Of a stretch of DNA of 24,999 nucleotides, positions 22,043 to 24,999 are shown piece after piece. The DNA lies in contig QMPN01000014.1 of NCBI GenBank assembly GCA_003648575.1, positions 1 to 24,999 of the forward strand. The letters run 5' to 3'. A model generated the notes under the pieces. That model saw only the letters and a list, made by a program, of their open reading frames with translations. It was not told where the DNA came from and made no database searches. The DNA is from Bacteroidota bacterium. Its GTDB lineage: Bacteria > Bacteroidota > Bacteroidia > Bacteroidales > B18-G4. Both the position numbers and the translations under genes were made by a program. The first letter of the stretch is position 1; the number at the start of each line of letters is the position of its first letter.

Positions 22043-24433
22043 TTACAGTAGTTGGTGCCGACTATCTGGGCGGTAACCAGGTTGAAGTTTATCTATTGTC
22101 TGTTTTCTACCCATCTTAAATCCGAGGGAACTCGATACATCCTCTTTGCGTTTCTTCAAATTTGCAGCCTTAACTTTCGCATTGTATTCCTGATCAGATA
22201 AGTCTCCATACTTTCCGAATACTCCTCCCCCTTTTCGTGATACGTAGCTACCCGCATCAGGTACTGAGAATATAAATTCTGCTCCGTTCCCATACTTTAC
22301 AGGAGCCAGCTTACTACCATCAGTTGACACACCCACAAGACGGTATCTGTTAAAACCAATACTTATTAAAGTCAGTTCACCTTCACGGATATCCGTTAGC
22401 ATTTTCTCATATGTCAAGCCCCCTGCTAACGGTTTAGCGTTACGATAGGTAGCGTGATGAATGTTGTCTACTTTAGCTTTAAAAGTTTCGGTAGTCTCTC
22501 CCCGTTCAGTAGGCAATACTACCATATTATTATATATTACTGGCTTCCCGCCGAATACCGTCTTGTACGCCCTTTTGGCATAAACCGATCTGGCTGTCTC
22601 ACTGGTATCGTGAGCTTGCATTTTGTGCCAGATATAAGAATCTGTCATAGCTTCCATCCAGTCATTTTGCACATCGCCCAACGCAAACTGCTTGCCCATT
22701 TGTCGTTCAATCTGAGCTTTACGACTTCGCAGCTGAAGACCTTTGGTAAAATCGAAAGAAGAGCCTCTTTTAGATCGACCTATCATTATGCTCTCTGCTG
22801 CTGTTTTTGCGTCTGGAGTTCCCTCTGCCATAATCTGACCTGCTATTACGAGAGAGCCTGACAATCCTTTATTACCTAAGCGATTATAAAAATCTCTGGC
22901 TCCTTCTTTTCCCAGGGTTTCCACTACTGTCTGGGCGGATTGTAACTGCTTTTCTGGAGTAGCCTCAGATACCGTTTGGATATACTCTCCCATCATTTTA
23001 ATAGGCATATTCCACCCTCTTTGTCCTGTATTGGTCAGGGCATACTGGTAGGCTGGCATGGACTGTTTCAAGTATCTTCCCAAATCATTCCCAAAGTAGT
23101 CCTCTGGTGGGGCAACGTACCCTCCCACTTCCAGGCTCTGAGCGAACCCATTCGGATCGTTCGCCATATCGTTGACTGATTTAGCCGCAGCATTTTCAAG
23201 GTAGCTCCTGTACTGCTCTTTCTTTTCAGGAGCATAGTCCATCCCATCCATAAACTTATCTATGACACCCTGCTTATAAGTAGGATGAGTCATTTGAATT
23301 AGAGGGATTACGGTTGAGGTTGCTTGAGACATCTCCAAATCCCTTTCTCGCTTTTTGTCCCCTCTCGCTTTTGTATAAGCCAGCTTAATATCAAAATTTT
23401 GTATAGTAGTGCCGTCTATTGCCTGGTCAATCGCAAGATCAATATTCTCATTCATAACTTTATCGTTCGCTATAAGAGTTGCTGCATCTGCGGCTTTAAC
23501 TTTATTTAGGGCGGTTTCCAGTTCTATAACAACTGTGTTTTTACTTCCCCCTAAATGAGACATAACATAAGGGTCGTTATCTTTGATATCCTTTAAACGC
23601 TTCTCTATTCTCCCTCGATCTTTACTTGCAGCTATATCTTTAGCTTGCACCACTTGGCGATTTTTTAGTATATCATCTCTCATTGTCATTTTTACTTCCG
23701 GTGTAGCTGACGAAGTAGCTACATACGTGAGAGCTGCATCCCATTCTTTTGTATTCACGAAATGGTTTGTAGTTGCAATCAACGTAGCTTTAGATTGAAC
23801 TCCTTGAGCTATCTGAGCCTTAGCAACATTTTTCTGATATCGCTCAACGGCAACTTTCATCTCCGCAGCTTTCCATTCAATACGCGTTCTTTCATCAGAA
23901 ATAGCATTACCGTATGTTTCAATACGCTTTTTATCATTGTAAAAATCTATCTCTGGCTGAACTTGATGCCGATCTACTATGGGAGTTTGATCAGGGTCAA
24001 TGCCTACCTGAGCTAATACTTCTGGAGGTACGTCACTACTCGACATTTTAAGAGAAGTACTCTGGTTCCTATCTTCTGCGATTTTAGATAGGATAGAGCC
24101 AGAAGTAGCCGCAGAAGCTTGATCCGTAGCTACGTTCTCATTGTATACCTTATTCTGTTCTGCCAGAGCTTTAGTTTTAGCAATACGATCCGCTTTCTTT
24201 AGATCACCCAACCTCTTAGCCAGCCGATCCCGATCAGCTTGATTCTTCTCTTCTTCTCGTGCTGCGGCTGCTTGCTTATCCTGATACTGTCCATACGCTT
24301 GATTGGCAAGCCTGGCTGCTCCAACAATCATAGCTCCTCGCCCGCCTTCAGCTACTATGGCTGCGGCTGTAGGAGTCTGACTATGAACCATACGACTCAT
24401 TCCACCAACTTCATCTATTTTTGGTAACTTCAT
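22043..24433 (-). CDS. Large helical ejection-type virion protein (gp15-like position), 796 aa
   Basis: This 796-aa protein is mostly helical. Residues 45-130 are a highly charged Ala/Lys/Glu-rich coiled-coil region (QAAAAREEEKNQADRDRLAK), followed by long repeating helices (EWKAAEMKVAVERYQKNVAK) and a more globular C-terminus with beta-type segments (LISIGFNRYRLVGVSTDGSK). Size and position, after a gp14-like gene and before the other ejection proteins, match the gp15-type internal virion protein of T7-like phages. AAGGAGGGT precedes the ATG. Its last seven residues come from a palindrome copy. No enzymatic motif seen. Confidence 0.7.
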   Translation of the reverse strand: MKLPKIDEVGGMSRMVHSQTPTAAAIVAEGGRGAMIVGAARLANQAYGQYQDKQAAAAREEEKNQADRDRLAKRLGDLKKADRIAKTKALAEQNKVYNENVATDQASAATSGSILSKIAEDRNQSTSLKMSSSDVPPEVLAQVGIDPDQTPIVDRHQVQPEIDFYNDKKRIETYGNAISDERTRIEWKAAEMKVAVERYQKNVAKAQIAQGVQSKATLIATTNHFVNTKEWDAALTYVATSSATPEVKMTMRDDILKNRQVVQAKDIAASKDRGRIEKRLKDIKDNDPYVMSHLGGSKNTVVIELETALNKVKAADAATLIANDKVMNENIDLAIDQAIDGTTIQNFDIKLAYTKARGDKKRERDLEMSQATSTVIPLIQMTHPTYKQGVIDKFMDGMDYAPEKKEQYRSYLENAAAKSVNDMANDPNGFAQSLEVGGYVAPPEDYFGNDLGRYLKQSMPAYQYALTNTGQRGWNMPIKMMGEYIQTVSEATPEKQLQSAQTVVETLGKEGARDFYNRLGNKGLSGSLVIAGQIMAEGTPDAKTAAESIMIGRSKRGSSFDFTKGLQLRSRKAQIERQMGKQFALGDVQNDWMEAMTDSYIWHKMQAHDTSETARSVYAKRAYKTVFGGKPVIYNNMVVLPTERGETTETFKAKVDNIHHATYRNAKPLAGGLTYEKMLTDIREGELTLISIGFNRYRLVGVSTDGSKLAPVKYGNGAEFIFSVPDAGSYVSRKGGGVFGKYGDLSDQEYNAKVKAANLKKRKEDVSSSLGFKMGRKQTIDKLQPGYRPDSRHQLL
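22047..22066. repeat. Dispersed palindrome copy, at the 3' end of the 796-aa gene
   Basis: AGTAGTTGGTGCCGACTATC. Read on the - strand it encodes the last residues D-S-R-H-Q-L-L (phase 2) just before the stop, and lies directly upstream of the ribosome site of the 384-aa gene. Confidence 0.85.
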
Positions 24434-24443
24434 AGTACCCTCC

Positions 24444-24833
24444 TTATCCGAAAAGTCCTAAACCCATGGATGCGAGACTCATAGCATTACCAAAATTTGC
24501 TGATGCTGCTTGAGCGGATGCTACCTCACCTGCTAATATAGCGGCGTTGTATTTAGATGCACCTACTTTATCAAGCCAGTCTAACTCATCTGCGCCTGAC
24601 TGTTCGAGAGATTCGAGATACAACTCCGAAGTGCTCCCACCTACTCCAGTAGAAGCCGCTTTGGCTCTGGCCAAAGACTGCCTGTAGTCCAAGTCTTTCT
24701 CTAAACGCCGTTTTTCTTCTGCAGTATTCTGCGCTTCAATAGCTGCATTAGCTTTTGCTTGAGCTTCTGCAGCCTTTTCCGCTTTAGTCGTTCCACCAAA
24801 TACTCCTTTAACCATATCTATTAAACCACCCAT
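24444..24833 (-). CDS. Small internal virion protein (gp14-like)
   Basis: The 129-aa protein has the look of the small ejection proteins of T7-like podoviruses (gp14 type): a Gly-rich hydrophobic start (MGGLIDMVKGVFGG), an Ala/Gln/Lys-rich helix (KAEKAAEAQAKANAAIEAQN), a middle AKAASTGVGGSTSELYLESL typical of the group, and a Gly/Met-rich hydrophobic end (NFGNAMSLASMGLGLFG). Proteins of this type are released first and form a pore in the outer membrane. The ATG lies one base after the preceding stop; its ribosome site, AAGGGGGAG, is supplied by the flank of a palindrome copy. Confidence 0.75.
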   Translation of the reverse strand: MGGLIDMVKGVFGGTTKAEKAAEAQAKANAAIEAQNTAEEKRRLEKDLDYRQSLARAKAASTGVGGSTSELYLESLEQSGADELDWLDKVGASKYNAAILAGEVASAQAASANFGNAMSLASMGLGLFG

Positions 24834-24834
24834 C

Positions 24835-24999
24835 TTACTCCCCCTTATGGTAGTCTGTGCCGACTACCTTATATTCTTGTGAATACCCGATCATGTCTTG
24901 CCCTTCTGATCCTGCTTTCGTCATTACGTATTCGGGAACAAACCCAAACAGATCAATCCATCGCTTAAAATCTTCGTAACGATCATCAACCAGAGCATA
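24835..24999 (-). CDS. C-terminal end of a phage protein upstream of the gp14-like gene (partial)
   Basis: On the - strand a frame is open from the window edge (24999) to TAA at 24837-24835, giving the last 54 residues: YALVDDRYEDFKRWIDLFGF, then VPEYVMTKAG and so on, ending KVVGTDYHKGE. The W-x3-FGF pattern recalls the end of GNAT-like/DUF2833 proteins such as T7 gp13, which is encoded just before gp14 in T7, so a gp13-like protein is a tentative guess. The last 11 residues are encoded by a palindrome copy and its flank. Only the C-terminus is present. Confidence 0.6.
   Translation of the reverse strand, partial: YALVDDRYEDFKRWIDLFGFVPEYVMTKAGSEGQDMIGYSQEYKVVGTDYHKGE
24845..24868. repeat. 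Dispersed palindrome copy with linked half-motif, at a gene end
   Basis: GGTAGTCTGTGCCGACTACC (24849-24868) joined to TTATGGTAGT (24845-24854). Read on the - strand it gives V-V-G-T-D-Y-H-K-G, the end of the partial gene (phase 1). The flank also supplies the purine-rich ribosome site for the next gene. Confidence 0.9.

Noticed and set aside
22454..22861. Open + frame of 135 codons opposite the 796-aa ejection protein gene.
   Set aside because: It lies entirely within a long, well-supported - strand gene and has no supporting ribosome site or recognisable protein features.
221..24868. CRISPR array suggested by many short palindromic repeats.
   Set aside because: Copies are about 1 kb apart and mostly inside unrelated genes, with no regular spacers and no cas genes; the Cas4-like nuclease belongs to the phage DUF2800 family.
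1..24999. Transfer RNA genes, integrase, attachment sites or insertion sequences.
   Set aside because: I found no cloverleaf-like segment, recombinase motif, terminal inverted repeat or transposase in the window; a lysogenic lifestyle cannot be judged from it.

Overview
The window reads as part of a double-stranded DNA bacteriophage genome, most likely a podovirus infecting a Gram-negative bacterium. Three things support this: tightly packed short-spaced genes, a self-contained phage replication set, and a virion block ordered like that of T7-type phages (gp14-like small protein, very large helical ejection proteins, T7-type tail fibre). The Gram-negative host is inferred from a short lipoprotein with an LSGC lipobox beside a small two-helix membrane protein, and from the ejection proteins. 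The host genus cannot be told from the sequence.

Positions 1-14794 are all on the + strand and hold the replication and recombination module: the end of an unknown gene; a DUF2800 Cas4/RecB-like nuclease; two small unknown genes; a DUF2815 single-stranded-DNA-binding protein; a Cys-rich/helical fusion protein; small genes including DUF3310; a family A DNA polymerase with a proofreading domain; three small zinc-binding proteins (one DUF3268); a VRR-NUC nuclease; an ATP-dependent DNA ligase; a primase-helicase; an SNF2-type helicase; and a run of small genes including a YkgJ-like Cys-cluster protein. Many genes overlap by 4-40 bases, which suggests translational coupling. Together they could prime, unwind, copy, process and seal the phage DNA.

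Positions 14760-24999 are all on the - strand and converge on the first block with a 35-base overlap of coding ends. Read in their own direction they are: the end of a possible gp13-like gene, a gp14-like protein, three ejection-type proteins (796, 384 and 797 aa), a 941-aa tail fibre with a His-rich tip, a 139-aa repeat protein with calcium-loop motifs, a 52-aa lipoprotein and a 65-aa membrane protein (probable lysis proteins).

The most unusual feature is a dispersed DNA-level repeat family. An imperfect 20-bp palindrome, consensus GGTRGTCGGCACCGACTACC, occurs about 23 times across the window, both between genes and inside genes on both strands. Inside genes it is read in two different codon phases and gives unrelated peptides (VVGTDY or GSRHRLP type), so protein function cannot explain it. 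A linked motif, TTATGGTAGT, occurs 13 times exactly where about 0.05 would be expected by chance; it flanks some palindromes, forms inverted hairpins around three of them, and also stands alone. The pattern fits either a genome-wide site for a phage DNA-binding protein (comparable in idea to the stoperators of mycobacteriophage L5) or a small mobile palindrome that inserts in frame (comparable in idea to Rickettsia palindromic elements). I know of no description of this particular family.
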